A stretch of DNA of 64,000 bases from Bacilli bacterium (GCA_017541885.1 JAFXYF010000015.1:62001-126000); one strand, 5' to 3'; positions 52,956-61,512 are shown, numbered from the stretch's first letter. Numbers and translations are program-made. The notes: generated by a model from the sequence alone, not told the origin.

Positions 52956-54188
52956 ATGAATGAAAATTTAGTTAAAAAACCTAAAAAAGATGAAGAAGAT
53001 ATTGTAGAAGAAGAGGAAGATATTGAATTAGAGGATGATGAAGAAGAATCTAGTTCATCTGATACTAAGAAAACAGAAGATGATCCTAAGAAGAAAATGT
53101 TCTTATTAATGGGTATCATTGTTGGTGGTGCATTAATTCTTTTACTAATACTATATATTGCTTCTTTATTCACAACTAGAACATATAATTATGAAGATAT
53201 GGAAACTATCTTAAAAGATGCTGCAGTTGCATACTTTGTAGATCATCCTGATCAATTACCAAAGAATGATGGAGATGCAGTTGTAGTTGATTCATCTAAC
53301 TTAGTTTATGAAGGTAAGATGAATGATTTATCTACATATCGTAATGATGGTGTTGCTTGTACTGGAACTGTACAAGTTGAGAATGTCTCTGGTGAATATG
53401 TATACATTCCATTCTTAAATTGTGGAGAAAGTTATTCTTCAGTAGAACTTGCTTCTAAGATTGAAGAAGATAATCCTACAGTTTCAAATGGTAATGGATT
53501 ATATGCAATTAATAAAGCTCGTGTATTTAGAGGAGAAAATGTTAATAACTATGTTCAATTAGATAAGAGTTTATGGAGAGTAGTTAAAATTAATAATGAT
53601 GGTACTATTACATTAATTCATGCTACTGGACTTGATTTCTATCAACCTTGGGATAATCGTTATAATGAAGAAAGATTATATGAATCTGGAATTAATAATT
53701 ATAGTGTAAGTAGAATTAAAGATTATTTACAAAAACTTTATAGTAATCCTAGCAAAGATGATGGAGAAGAGATTTTATCTAATAATGATAAAGCAAGACT
53801 TGTTTCTTTCACAGTATGTGTAGGAAGTAGAAAGACTAGTTCTGAAGGAAGAAATAATGCTGAAGAGTGCCGTCAAAAAGTACAAAATCAAAAACTTGGA
53901 TTATTAACATTATCTGATTACTTAGTTGCAAGTTTAGATACAACTTGTAAAAGTGCTGATACTAAATCTTGTATGAATTATAACTATTTAACTACTGATG
54001 ATGAATGGTGGTTAGCAACTCCTAATGCAGAAGATACTTCAACAGTATTTAAAGTAGATCGTAGTGGTGTTGTTAAAGCTGAAATCGCTAGTACTTATTC
54101 AAGAGTACGTCCAGTAATTACATTAAATAGTCATACAATGTTTGCTAGTGGAAAAGGTACAGCAGATAAACCATATAAAATTAAATAG
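52956..54188 (+). CDS. One-TM surface protein related to the product at 28760
   Basis: A 410-residue protein: acidic cytoplasmic N-terminus (1-48), one span (about 49-70), then the same DAAVAYF...LPKND...C...YVYIPFLNCG block as the 28760 product, and a C-terminal domain with WRVVKINNDGTITLI, EWWLATP and RVRPVITLN, ending GTADKPYKIK. The last motifs resemble DUF6273-like domains of surface proteins. ATG 52956 follows GAAAGGATG; ATG 52947 is too close. It is the last gene of the locus, followed by a strong terminator. Confidence 0.75.
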   Translation: MNENLVKKPKKDEEDIVEEEEDIELEDDEEESSSSDTKKTEDDPKKKMFLLMGIIVGGALILLLILYIASLFTTRTYNYEDMETILKDAAVAYFVDHPDQLPKNDGDAVVVDSSNLVYEGKMNDLSTYRNDGVACTGTVQVENVSGEYVYIPFLNCGESYSSVELASKIEEDNPTVSNGNGLYAINKARVFRGENVNNYVQLDKSLWRVVKINNDGTITLIHATGLDFYQPWDNRYNEERLYESGINNYSVSRIKDYLQKLYSNPSKDDGEEILSNNDKARLVSFTVCVGSRKTSSEGRNNAEECRQKVQNQKLGLLTLSDYLVASLDTTCKSADTKSCMNYNYLTTDDEWWLATPNAEDTSTVFKVDRSGVVKAEIASTYSRVRPVITLNSHTMFASGKGTADKPYKIK

Positions 54189-54218
54189 GAATCTATCACA
54201 AGATAGATTCTTTTTTTT
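54189..54218 (+). terminator. Terminator at the right border of the secretion locus
   Basis: GAATCTATC (54189-54197), loop ACAA, GATAGATTC (54202-54210), T tract. Confidence 0.9.
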
Positions 54219-54242
54219 GCATTAAATACTTTGGAGGTGAAT

Positions 54243-54470
54243 ATGATGCTTATAGATATTCGTGATAGAGAAAAGTATTTAAAAGGGCATTTAAATGGTG
54301 CAGTATCCATTCCATTTCTAGAGTTATTTTTAAATCCTAATAGATTATCAAAAGACAAAGAATATACACTTTATTGTGATACTGGAAGTAAGAGTAAAAT
54401 TTTAGTTAATCATTTAAACAAGTTAGGTTATCACTGTGTCAACTTAGATGGTGGCTACTTGTTCCATTAA
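54243..54470 (+). CDS. Minimal rhodanese-like domain protein
   Basis: A 75-residue single rhodanese domain: LIDIRDREKYLKGHLNGAVSIP near the start (residues 3-24, the CH2A-like region) and the active-site loop CDTGSKS with C45, then NLDGGY at the end. It is shorter than typical 100-110 residue domains, but all core strands seem present. Likely handles sulfane sulfur or acts in a thiol relay. GGAGGTGA precedes the ATG. It lies close to the VTT protein gene. Confidence 0.87.
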   Translation: MMLIDIRDREKYLKGHLNGAVSIPFLELFLNPNRLSKDKEYTLYCDTGSKSKILVNHLNKLGYHCVNLDGGYLFH

Positions 54471-54505
54471 CTCTTTTATACTATAATATACATGAAGGTG
54501 ATAGG

Positions 54506-55084
54506 ATGGATCTTATTAAGTACATAATTGATCATAGTACGGAATTTGTATCTAATGGTGGAATGCTTGTTGGATTCTTTTTAGTATTCATTGAATGTTT
54601 TATTCCAGTATTACCTTTAAGTGTCTTTGTCGCATTAAATGTTAATGCATTTGGATTCTTAGGAGGCTTTCTTATCTCTTGGAGTGCTACTTGTTTGGGT
54701 AGTTATTTATGTTATTTATTCTTCTTATTTATAGAAGGAAAACTCACAGAAAAATTCTTAAAACGAAAGACTATTAAGAAAATAAAAAATAGTATTGATA
54801 AATTTGAAAAAATTAAATTTACAGAACTAGTTTTAATTATTACATTACCATTTACGCCATCTTGTTTAGTTAATATTTTGGCAGGACTTACAAAAGTGGC
54901 AAAAGAAAAATTCTTAATTGCTTTACTTATAGGTAAGAGCTTCACAATAGTATTTTGGGGATATATTGGTAAGAGTTTAATAGAGAGTTTAACAGATTTA
55001 AAATCTTTAATCTATATTTTTGTAACATTATTACTTGCATATATTATTTCTAAAATAGTAAGTAAAAAGATGCATATTGATTAG
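54506..55084 (+). CDS. VTT-domain (DedA/SNARE-associated) membrane protein
   Basis: A 192-residue polytopic membrane protein of the DedA/TVP38 superfamily. The re-entrant-loop region ECFIPVLPLSVFVALN (near 31-46) and the FTPSCLVNILAGLTKV segment (near 116-131) are the conserved family features. Members act in lipid transport or flippase roles, such as undecaprenyl phosphate recycling, and membrane homeostasis. RBS AAGGTGATAGG. Likely one transcript with the RmuC gene ten bases on. Confidence 0.87.
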   Translation: MDLIKYIIDHSTEFVSNGGMLVGFFLVFIECFIPVLPLSVFVALNVNAFGFLGGFLISWSATCLGSYLCYLFFLFIEGKLTEKFLKRKTIKKIKNSIDKFEKIKFTELVLIITLPFTPSCLVNILAGLTKVAKEKFLIALLIGKSFTIVFWGYIGKSLIESLTDLKSLIYIFVTLLLAYIISKIVSKKMHID

Positions 55085-55093
55085 GAGGTATTT

Positions 55094-56176
55094 ATGGATA
55101 TAGTAATTATTGTATTATTAGTTATTTTAATTATCTTAGTTTGTTTTTCTTTAATGAAAAATATTAATGAAGCAAAGATTACAGAAAGACTAGGAAAACT
55201 AGAACTTGAAATGGTAAAAGAGATGGGAGAATTTAAAAGTGATTTATCTCATACTTTAAATGATGATTTTACTAAACTTAATGAGGGTGTAGAAAAAAGA
55301 CTACTCATGATTAATGAGAAAGTTAATGAAAGACTTGATCAAAACTTTGAAAAAACTAATAAGACTTTTATGAATGTAATTGAGAGACTTTCTAAGATAG
55401 ATGAAGCACAAAAAAAGATAGAAACTCTATCTACTGATATTGTAAGTTTACAAAGTGTTTTAACTGATAAGAAAACTAGAGGAATATTTGGAGAAGTAAA
55501 TCTAAAACACATCTTATCTAATGTTTTTGGAGATAATAACAAAGATATTTATGACCTACAACACACTTTTTCAACTGGGGTCATTGCCGATGCCGTTTTA
55601 TTCGCACCTGAACCTTTAGGGACAATTTGTATTGATTCTAAGTTTCCTTTAGAACATTATCAATTAATGGTTGATAAAAATAATACTCCAGAGTTAAGAA
55701 GTGAATATGAAAAATTATTTAAGTCAGATATGAAGAAACATATTGATGTGATTCATGATAAATATATTATTCCTGGAGAGACAACTGATCAAGCAATATT
55801 ATTCTTACCAGCTGAAGCAATATTCGCAGAAGTAAATGCATATCATCCTGATTTAATAGATTATTCTTATAAGAAAAAAGTATGGATTACTAGTCCAACT
55901 ACATTAATCTCAACATTAACAGTAATTGAGATGATTATTAAGAACATGGAAAGAGATAAATATACATCTATTATCCATGAAGAATTAAATAAATTAGGTT
56001 TAGAGTTTGCGAGATATAAAGAGCGTTGGGATAAGTTAGCTAAGAGCATACAGACAGTTAATAAAGATGTTGAAAATGTCTCTATTACAACAGATAAGAT
56101 ATCTAAAAAATTCGATACTATTAATAAAGTCGATATGACTCAACTAGAATATAATAAAGAAGAGAACCTTGAATAG
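55094..56176 (+). CDS. rmuC: RmuC-family protein
   Basis: A 360-residue protein. An N-terminal membrane span (residues 3-20) and a coiled coil (25-130) precede the RmuC domain with KTRGIFGEVNLKHIL, a CIDSKFPLEHYQ segment, and FLPAEAIFAEV. The core has a nuclease-like fold, and E. coli RmuC limits inversion of short repeats. Length is normal. The stop sits in the loop of its terminator. Confidence 0.92.
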   Translation: MDIVIIVLLVILIILVCFSLMKNINEAKITERLGKLELEMVKEMGEFKSDLSHTLNDDFTKLNEGVEKRLLMINEKVNERLDQNFEKTNKTFMNVIERLSKIDEAQKKIETLSTDIVSLQSVLTDKKTRGIFGEVNLKHILSNVFGDNNKDIYDLQHTFSTGVIADAVLFAPEPLGTICIDSKFPLEHYQLMVDKNNTPELRSEYEKLFKSDMKKHIDVIHDKYIIPGETTDQAILFLPAEAIFAEVNAYHPDLIDYSYKKKVWITSPTTLISTLTVIEMIIKNMERDKYTSIIHEELNKLGLEFARYKERWDKLAKSIQTVNKDVENVSITTDKISKKFDTINKVDMTQLEYNKEENLE

Positions 56177-56187
56177 GTTCTTTTTTT
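56163..56187 (+). terminator. Intrinsic terminator of rmuC
   Basis: AGAACC (56163-56168), seven-base loop holding the stop codon, GGTTCT (56176-56181), T tract. Confidence 0.82.
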
Positions 56188-56204
56188 ATATCATAGAATA
56201 GGGT

Positions 56205-56399
56205 ATGAGAATTATTTTATGGATACTTAGTATTTTACTTATGAGTGGTGGAATTGCTTTTATTATGATTTATTCTAATTTATTTACTATTGGATATCAT
56301 TTCTTTGATTATTTATTATTTCTTTGTACTAAGTTAGAAACTTTATCTTTTTTATTGGGATTTATTATTCTTTTATTTTTATCGATAAAAAAAAGATAG
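56205..56399 (+). CDS. Small two-TM membrane protein, 64 residues
   Basis: A hydrophobic product with two spans (about 4-24 and 45-62) and a basic end KKR. The ATG lies six bases after TAGAAT, so either a short-leader or leaderless mRNA is possible; AGGG sits directly before the start, too close for a normal ribosome site. No family is recognised. It is convergent with trpS. Confidence 0.55.
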   Translation: MRIILWILSILLMSGGIAFIMIYSNLFTIGYHFFDYLLFLCTKLETLSFLLGFIILLFLSIKKR

Positions 56400-56418
56400 A
56401 TTAATAATCTATCTTTAA
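56383..56418. terminator. Terminator between the small membrane gene and trpS
   Basis: AAAGATAGAT (56392-56401), loop, ATCTATCTTT (56407-56416). The A tract at 56384-56394 is the U tract for the minus-strand trpS transcript. Confidence 0.82.
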
Positions 56419-57405
56419 TGCTTGTTTTACTTTTTTAACAGTTACTTCTGCTTTAGCAAGAGCTTCATTAGTTCCTTTTTCTAGAACTTTTTCTACTTCT
56501 TCAGGATGTTCTTCATAGAACTTTCTCTTTTCTCTAATTGGTTCTAGGAAATTGTTAAGAGCTTCAATTAATTCTCTCTTACATTGAACACATCCTCTTG
56601 CGCCTTTTTTACATTCTTCACAAATCTTATTATTATTTTCTTCATTATTTACTAATTTGTGATAGTAGTAAACCATACATACATCTGGGTTTGCAGGATC
56701 ATCTTTTTTTATCTTATTAGGATCTGTTACTGCGCCCATAACTTTCTTTTGAATGGTTTCATAATCATCTACTAAGTAAATTGCATTACCTAAACTTTTA
56801 CCCATCTTATCATTACCATCTAATCCTTTAATTCTTGGAGTATTTGATAATAATTGTTGTGGCTCTATTAGAGTTTCTCCATAAATAGAATTAAACTTTC
56901 TAACTATTTCACGACATTGTTCAAGTAATGGCAATTGGTCATCTCCAACTGGTACTACTTCTCCATCAAAACATGTAATATCTGCAGCTTGTGATACTGG
57001 GTATCCTAAGAATCCATAAGTAATTGATTCTCCATCATTACCAAATAATTCTTTCTTTTGAGCTATTTCTGTTTTTACTGTTGGATTTCTTTGTAATCTA
57101 GATACTGTTACTAAGTTAGAGTAGAAAACTGTTAATTCAGCAATTTGTGGTATCTTAGATTGAATAAAGAAATGAACTTTTTCAGGATCTAGTCCTATTG
57201 CGAGTAAATCTTTAGTTATTTCATAAACATTATGTCTAACTTTTTCTGGATTATCAAAGTTATCTGTTAATGCTTGTACATCTGCAATCTCTAAATAAAA
57301 GTCATAATTATCTTGAATGTTACGCCAAGTTTGACCAGCTCCAAAATAATGACCTAAATGTAGGTTACCTGTTGGTCTTAAACCTGTTAAAACTGTTTGT
57401 TTCAT
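56401..57405 (-). CDS. trpS: Tryptophanyl-tRNA synthetase
   Basis: A 334-residue class Ic synthetase that charges tRNA-Trp. The HIGH-type motif is TGLRPTGNLHLGHYFGA (residues 4-20). The KMSKS motif is KMGKS near 203-207. A CEECKKGARGCVQCK segment near 267-281 is a Cys cluster seen in some bacterial TrpRS and may hold a metal or Fe-S site. On the minus strand GAGGAGTG precedes the ATG by about nine bases. No T-box is visible upstream. Confidence 0.95.
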   Translation of the reverse strand: MKQTVLTGLRPTGNLHLGHYFGAGQTWRNIQDNYDFYLEIADVQALTDNFDNPEKVRHNVYEITKDLLAIGLDPEKVHFFIQSKIPQIAELTVFYSNLVTVSRLQRNPTVKTEIAQKKELFGNDGESITYGFLGYPVSQAADITCFDGEVVPVGDDQLPLLEQCREIVRKFNSIYGETLIEPQQLLSNTPRIKGLDGNDKMGKSLGNAIYLVDDYETIQKKVMGAVTDPNKIKKDDPANPDVCMVYYYHKLVNNEENNNKICEECKKGARGCVQCKRELIEALNNFLEPIREKRKFYEEHPEEVEKVLEKGTNEALAKAEVTVKKVKQALKIDY

Positions 57406-57546
57406 CAATAATCACTCCTCATAAGGGTATTCTATCATATTTTTATTATGATTTCTACAATTGTTCAAAATTTGATAAAAACACGTGAAAAACGATAATT
57501 TTTAATAAAATTTGTGTAAAGTGGAAGATTAGTTTGCCTTAGTTCA

Positions 57547-57575
57547 TTGAGGAAATAGTCCAAAAATACTATAAT
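57547..57575 (+). promoter_or_regulatory. Promoter of the repeat surface protein
   Basis: TTGAGG (57547-57552), 17-base spacer, TATAAT (57570-57575). The start codon follows at 57595 with TAGGAG between. Confidence 0.72.
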
Positions 57576-57594
57576 TAAACTAGGAGTACTATAT

Positions 57595-60405
57595 ATGAAA
57601 ATAACTAGAAGAAAGCGTAGATTTGATAATAGAAAATATAGAATCTTTGCAATTCTAGTTTTTGTGTTGTGTTTAACTGTTGGATATTCTCTACTTGGTA
57701 CTGAATTAGGAATAACAGGTTCTATTAATATAGAGAGATATAAAGAACCAATTATAAGAACGACTTACTATAGTGATAATACTGCATTTAGAAGTGATAC
57801 TTATAGAGAAAAAATAAAGATAATAAATCTAGATGATGAAATTAATCCTCCTAATAATGTAGTCGCAAGTTGGGATATAGGAGAAGCTAGAAATGGAAAT
57901 GTAATGGCTTATATCACAACTAATCAAGAGGATAATACAATGTATGATTTATATATACAAGGAGATGGCCATTTATATGCAAATGAGGATAGTACTTGTT
58001 TGTTTTATGAGTTAAGAGGACTTGATCAAATAAATGGAATTGATTCTCTAGATGTTTCGCGTGTTACAAATATGACTCATATGTTTTTTAATACTGGTTG
58101 TGATAGTACATCATTTACATTGGATTTGGGAAATAATTTTGACACAAGTAATGTGACAAATATGTATTATATGTTTTCTGGCACAGGCTTTAAGAGTCCG
58201 GTTTTCACCTTAGATTTAGGCGATAAATTTGATACAAGTAATGTTACTAATATGGGATATATGTTTTCGATGTGTGGTAGATATAGTACTGTTTTGTCCT
58301 TGGATTTAGGCGATAAATTTGATACAAGTAATGTTACAGGAATGTCAGGTATGTTTCAGCTTTGTGGCCAGGAAAGTACTGTAATGACATTAGATTTGGG
58401 AGACAAATTTGATACAAGTAATGTTACAAGCATGAGTAATATGTTTGAAAGTTTTGGTTATGAAAGCACTGTTTTTACTCTCGATTTAGGTGATAAATTT
58501 GACACAAGTAATGTTACAGGAATGGGAAGTATGTTTTCTTCTATTGGAAGTAAAAATCCAACATTCACCTTGAATTTAGGAAATAAGTTTGATACAAGCA
58601 AGGTTAAAAATATGAATTATATGTTTAGTAGTGTTGGTTCTAAAAATGAAAACTTTACTCTTGATCTTGGCGATAAGTTTGACACAAGTAGTGTAACTAA
58701 AATGAATAGAATGTTTTCTTATACTGCACATAGTAGTAAAGTTTTTACACTAGATTTAGGTGACAAATTTGATACTTCAAATGTTACTGATATGGAGTGT
58801 ATGTTTTATCAAACTGGATACAAAAGCACAGTGTTCACTTTAGATTTAGGTGACAAATTTGATACAAGTAATGTTACTAAAATGAATTCAATGTTTAGAG
58901 AATGTGCTTATTATAGTCCAGTGTTTACACTGGATCTTGGAGATAAGTTTGATACTTCAAGTGTTACTGATATGAAATTGATGTTTTACCAAGCAGGTTT
59001 TATGAGCGAAGTAATGACATTAGATTTAGGCGATAAATTTAATACAATCAATGTTACTAATATGTCTGGAATGTTTTCTGGTACGGGGAGACAAAGTACT
59101 GCTTTTACGTTGAACATAGGTAGCAAGTTTGATACAAGTAGTGTAACTGATATGGGGCAACTGTTTGCATCTTGTGGTTATAGTAGTCCAGTGTTTACCT
59201 TGAATCTAGGAGATAAATTTGATACTGGTAATGCGACCAATTTAAGTGGTCTGTTTTCTTACACGGGATATGTTAATACAACATTTACTTTAGACTTAGG
59301 AGATAAGTTTGATACAAGTAGTGTTACAAATATGTCTGGTTTATTTAAATGTACTGGACATGATAGTACGATTTTTACATTAGACTTAGGGAATAATTTT
59401 GATACAAGCAATGTAACTAGTATGTCTGGAATGTTTACTGGCACAGGATATAGTAGTACTGTCTTTACCTTAGATTTAAAAAACAAATTTAATACAAGTA
59501 ATGTAACTGATATGAATGCTATGTTTAACTGTACTGGTTTAGCAAATACATCTTTTACATTAGATTTAGGAAATAATTTTGATACAAGCAATGTAACTAA
59601 TATGAGAAATATGTTTGCTAATACAGGGTATAATAGTACAGTGTTTACTTTGAATTTGGGTGATAAATTTGATACAAGCAGTGTTACTGCAATGTCTGGA
59701 ATGTTTTATAGTACTGGATATAATAGTTCTGTGTTTACACTAAATTTAGGAAACAAATTTGATACAAGCAATGTAACTACTATGGCAGGAATGTTTAATT
59801 CTACTGGATATAAAAGTACAGTGTTTACCTTGGATTTAGGAGATAAATTTGATACAAGTAATGTAACAGATATGAATACTGGATCGGTTGCTCTTGATGT
59901 AACTAGTTCTACAGGTAACAAAGGAATGTTTGAAAGATGCGGTTATAGTAGCCCTGTTTTTACATTGAATCTTGGGAATAAATTTGATACTAGTCAAATA
60001 ACGGATATGAACTATATGTTTAGGAGTTGTGGACGTTCTAGTTTGGTTTTTACTTTAGACTTGGGAGATAAATTTGATACAAGCAATGTAACCAAAATGT
60101 CTTATATGTTTAATGGGACTGGATATAGTAGTACATTATTTACTTTAAATTTAGGTAACAAGTTCTTCACATCAAATGTAACAACGTTTTCATATATGTT
60201 TTCTTCTACAGGAAATGCAAATAATAGTTTTGAAGTTGATTTATCAACGTTTGATTTTAGTAATTCACCAGCTCATATAAATATGTTTGGTGGTTGGAAA
60301 ACAACTAATAAAGTATATGTAAAAGATGCTACAGATCAGGCTTGGATTATTAATAATAGTGGTAATAGTAATTTGACTACAAGTAATGTACTTATTAGAA
60401 CATAA
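57595..60405 (+). CDS. BspA-like surface protein with about 24 DUF285 repeats
   Basis: A 936-residue surface protein. A basic start and one hydrophobic segment (residues 18-40: CLTVGYSLLG) form a signal or anchor, followed by a short domain with the GDGHLYAN and LRGLDQING segments. About 24 repeats of 30 residues follow (consensus DTSNVT-M--MF---G--S-VFTLDLGDKF), the DUF285/BspA leucine-rich-like fold used in adhesins. One repeat (near 762) has a 15-residue insertion. No LPxTG is present at the C-terminus. Own promoter and terminator. A host- or neighbour-binding role is inferred from the family. Confidence 0.9.
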   Translation: MKITRRKRRFDNRKYRIFAILVFVLCLTVGYSLLGTELGITGSINIERYKEPIIRTTYYSDNTAFRSDTYREKIKIINLDDEINPPNNVVASWDIGEARNGNVMAYITTNQEDNTMYDLYIQGDGHLYANEDSTCLFYELRGLDQINGIDSLDVSRVTNMTHMFFNTGCDSTSFTLDLGNNFDTSNVTNMYYMFSGTGFKSPVFTLDLGDKFDTSNVTNMGYMFSMCGRYSTVLSLDLGDKFDTSNVTGMSGMFQLCGQESTVMTLDLGDKFDTSNVTSMSNMFESFGYESTVFTLDLGDKFDTSNVTGMGSMFSSIGSKNPTFTLNLGNKFDTSKVKNMNYMFSSVGSKNENFTLDLGDKFDTSSVTKMNRMFSYTAHSSKVFTLDLGDKFDTSNVTDMECMFYQTGYKSTVFTLDLGDKFDTSNVTKMNSMFRECAYYSPVFTLDLGDKFDTSSVTDMKLMFYQAGFMSEVMTLDLGDKFNTINVTNMSGMFSGTGRQSTAFTLNIGSKFDTSSVTDMGQLFASCGYSSPVFTLNLGDKFDTGNATNLSGLFSYTGYVNTTFTLDLGDKFDTSSVTNMSGLFKCTGHDSTIFTLDLGNNFDTSNVTSMSGMFTGTGYSSTVFTLDLKNKFNTSNVTDMNAMFNCTGLANTSFTLDLGNNFDTSNVTNMRNMFANTGYNSTVFTLNLGDKFDTSSVTAMSGMFYSTGYNSSVFTLNLGNKFDTSNVTTMAGMFNSTGYKSTVFTLDLGDKFDTSNVTDMNTGSVALDVTSSTGNKGMFERCGYSSPVFTLNLGNKFDTSQITDMNYMFRSCGRSSLVFTLDLGDKFDTSNVTKMSYMFNGTGYSSTLFTLNLGNKFFTSNVTTFSYMFSSTGNANNSFEVDLSTFDFSNSPAHINMFGGWKTTNKVYVKDATDQAWIINNSGNSNLTTSNVLIRT
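58051..60290 (+). repeat. 90-bp tandem repeats, about 24 copies
   Basis: Unit starts are at 58141, 58231, 58321 and onward every 90 bases, each opening with GATACAAGTAATGT-like sequence. Units are diverged at synonymous sites, so this is an old array, not a recent expansion; one 45-base insertion breaks the register near 59880. Confidence 0.9.
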
Positions 60406-60432
60406 AAAAAGAACCTTATGGTTCTTTTTATT
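60404..60432. terminator. Bidirectional terminator
   Basis: AAAAAGAACC (60406-60415), loop TTAT, GGTTCTTTTT (60420-60429), between convergent genes. Confidence 0.88.
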
Positions 60433-61026
60433 TTATATAAATGGGAATGAATTGAAATATAGGAAATATATTCCAAAGGCTATTCCACAGAGTGCTCCGA
60501 TTAGGTGACCATCATGATATACTTTTGAATTGTGTTCTGTGATTGATCTTTTTACTTCTCCTAAAACATAGAATATACAAATTAGTATTACAGTTAATGG
60601 TATTTTACCTTCTTGAATATTTGTAAATGAACTTAGTACTATTAACATATAGACATTACCTGAGGCTCCTAAGATTCTATTATTAGTAAATATTATATTA
60701 AATAGTGCGATTACTAGAGAAGTTAAGGCAAACATTATAATTAAATCTATACTTCCATATTTTTCTTCTATCATTGGACCAACTAATAGAATATATAAAA
60801 AATTACCTATTAAATGATCTAGATCTTTATGACCAATACAGTGAGTAAACATTCTAATATATGTCATTGGATTTAATGGATTAGACCTATAACTTTCAAA
60901 TAGTTTTTTATTTGATGTACCTCTGGTGATTATATTTAAAAGCCAAGCTCCTAAACATATAAAAAGATATGTTAGTATTACTTTTGAGTTGTAATCAAAC
61001 TTTAAATTTGTGATATCTAATTTCAT
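60433..61026 (-). CDS. Rhomboid family intramembrane protease
   Basis: A 197-residue, six-span membrane protein without the N-terminal extension of the rhomboid at 18675. Catalytic S122 lies in GASGNVYML and H174 in HDGHLIGAL; H71 and N75 (HLIGN) give the oxyanion residues. All are intact. On the minus strand AGAGGTAA precedes ATG 61026; the longer frame to 61071 is not needed. Substrates unknown; the neighbouring surface protein at 57595 is a conceivable but unproven one. Confidence 0.88.
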   Translation of the reverse strand: MKLDITNLKFDYNSKVILTYLFICLGAWLLNIITRGTSNKKLFESYRSNPLNPMTYIRMFTHCIGHKDLDHLIGNFLYILLVGPMIEEKYGSIDLIIMFALTSLVIALFNIIFTNNRILGASGNVYMLIVLSSFTNIQEGKIPLTVILICIFYVLGEVKRSITEHNSKVYHDGHLIGALCGIAFGIYFLYFNSFPFI

Positions 61027-61065
61027 AATATTACCTCTTATCTTATCTCTATTATACCTTAAAAT

Positions 61066-61094
61066 TTGCAAATTTTGTCATTTTGTGGTATAAT
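61066..61094 (+). promoter_or_regulatory. Promoter of the 17-codon ORF
   Basis: TTGCAA (61066-61071), 17-base spacer, TATAAT (61089-61094), with an expected start near 61101. Confidence 0.68.
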
Positions 61095-61124
61095 GTGTAC
61101 ACCAATTGAGTGATGGGGGTTATT

Positions 61125-61178
61125 ATGATTTGGATTTTATTATACGTAGTTGGAAAGAGACTGAAGAGTAGGGCTTAA
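61125..61178 (+). CDS. 17-residue hydrophobic peptide ORF
   Basis: ATG 61125 follows GGGGG at a good distance and a promoter, and ends TAA at 61178. The peptide is MIWILLYVVGKRLKSRA: a hydrophobic half and a basic half, like small membrane peptides. It ends 12 bases before the T-box promoter. It could be a true micropeptide or a leader ORF. Confidence 0.45.
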   Translation: MIWILLYVVGKRLKSRA

Positions 61179-61189
61179 AATTACGTAAT

Positions 61190-61218
61190 TTGACAAATAA
61201 AAAAATATAATATATAAT
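61190..61218 (+). promoter_or_regulatory. Consensus promoter of the gatCAB T-box leader
   Basis: TTGACA (61190-61195), 17-base spacer, TATAAT (61213-61218): a perfect match to the sigma-A consensus. Confidence 0.9.
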
Positions 61219-61224
61219 GAATTT

Positions 61225-61498
61225 CGAAATCGATGAGGAAGAAAAGTAAAAATAGAAATCTTTTACAGAGAGTTAAGGTTTGGTGGAACTTAACAAAGAA
61301 CTATTTTGAAAGAACACTTCTGAGTGCTTAAAGAATTAAGTAGAATAAGCCGGTGCGCATACCGTTAACAATGCTTAGGTTTGATGGAACCGAAAGTGAT
61401 CATAGAGTTTTTCTATGATAATAAGGGTGGTACCGCGGAAACACTAGTCTTCGTCCCTTACTAATTTTAGTAGGAGATAAAGACTAGTGTTTTTTTGT
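61225..61498 (+). promoter_or_regulatory. T-box riboswitch, apparent Asn specifier, before gatCAB
   Basis: The T-box sequence AGGGTGGTACCGCGG is at 61424-61438. Stem I is recognisable: base helix GGAAG (61237-61241) with CTTCT (61317-61321), the AGAGAG bulge, and a distal loop GGTTTGGTGGAA closed by GTTAAG/CTTAAC. The specifier position just before the base helix reads AAC (61313-61315), Asn. Uncharged tRNA-Asn should stabilise the antiterminator and turn on gatCAB. The competing terminator is AACACTAGTCTT (61440-61451) with AAGACTAGTGTT (61480-61491). Confidence 0.9.
61440..61496 (+). terminator. T-box regulated terminator
   Basis: Twelve perfect pairs between 61440-61451 and 61480-61491, with a smaller inner hairpin, followed by a T tract to 61496. 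Confidence 0.9.
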
Positions 61499-61512
61499 TA
61501 GGAGATGATAGT

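Noticed and set aside
52281-53173. Ser-rich minus-strand frames opposite the VirD4 tail
   Set aside because: They are antisense to Asp/Glu-rich codons (GAT/GAA read as serine and phenylalanine-like codons) and have no start signals.
27198-54188. Integrative conjugative element
   Set aside because: VirB4 and VirD4 are present, but I see no relaxase, integrase, excisionase, attachment repeats or replication genes, and base composition matches the flanks.
57406-57594. T-box or small RNA between trpS and the repeat protein
   Set aside because: No T-box sequence or stable hairpins are visible; only the divergent start regions and one promoter are seen.
59259-59921. Minus-strand frames inside the repeat protein
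   Set aside because: They arise from the periodic repeat on the opposite strand, have no ribosome sites and overlap a clear gene.
58051-60290. CRISPR-like or satellite array
   Set aside because: The 90-bp repeats are in frame, diverged at synonymous sites and encode a DUF285 repeat protein; there are no spacers or cas genes.
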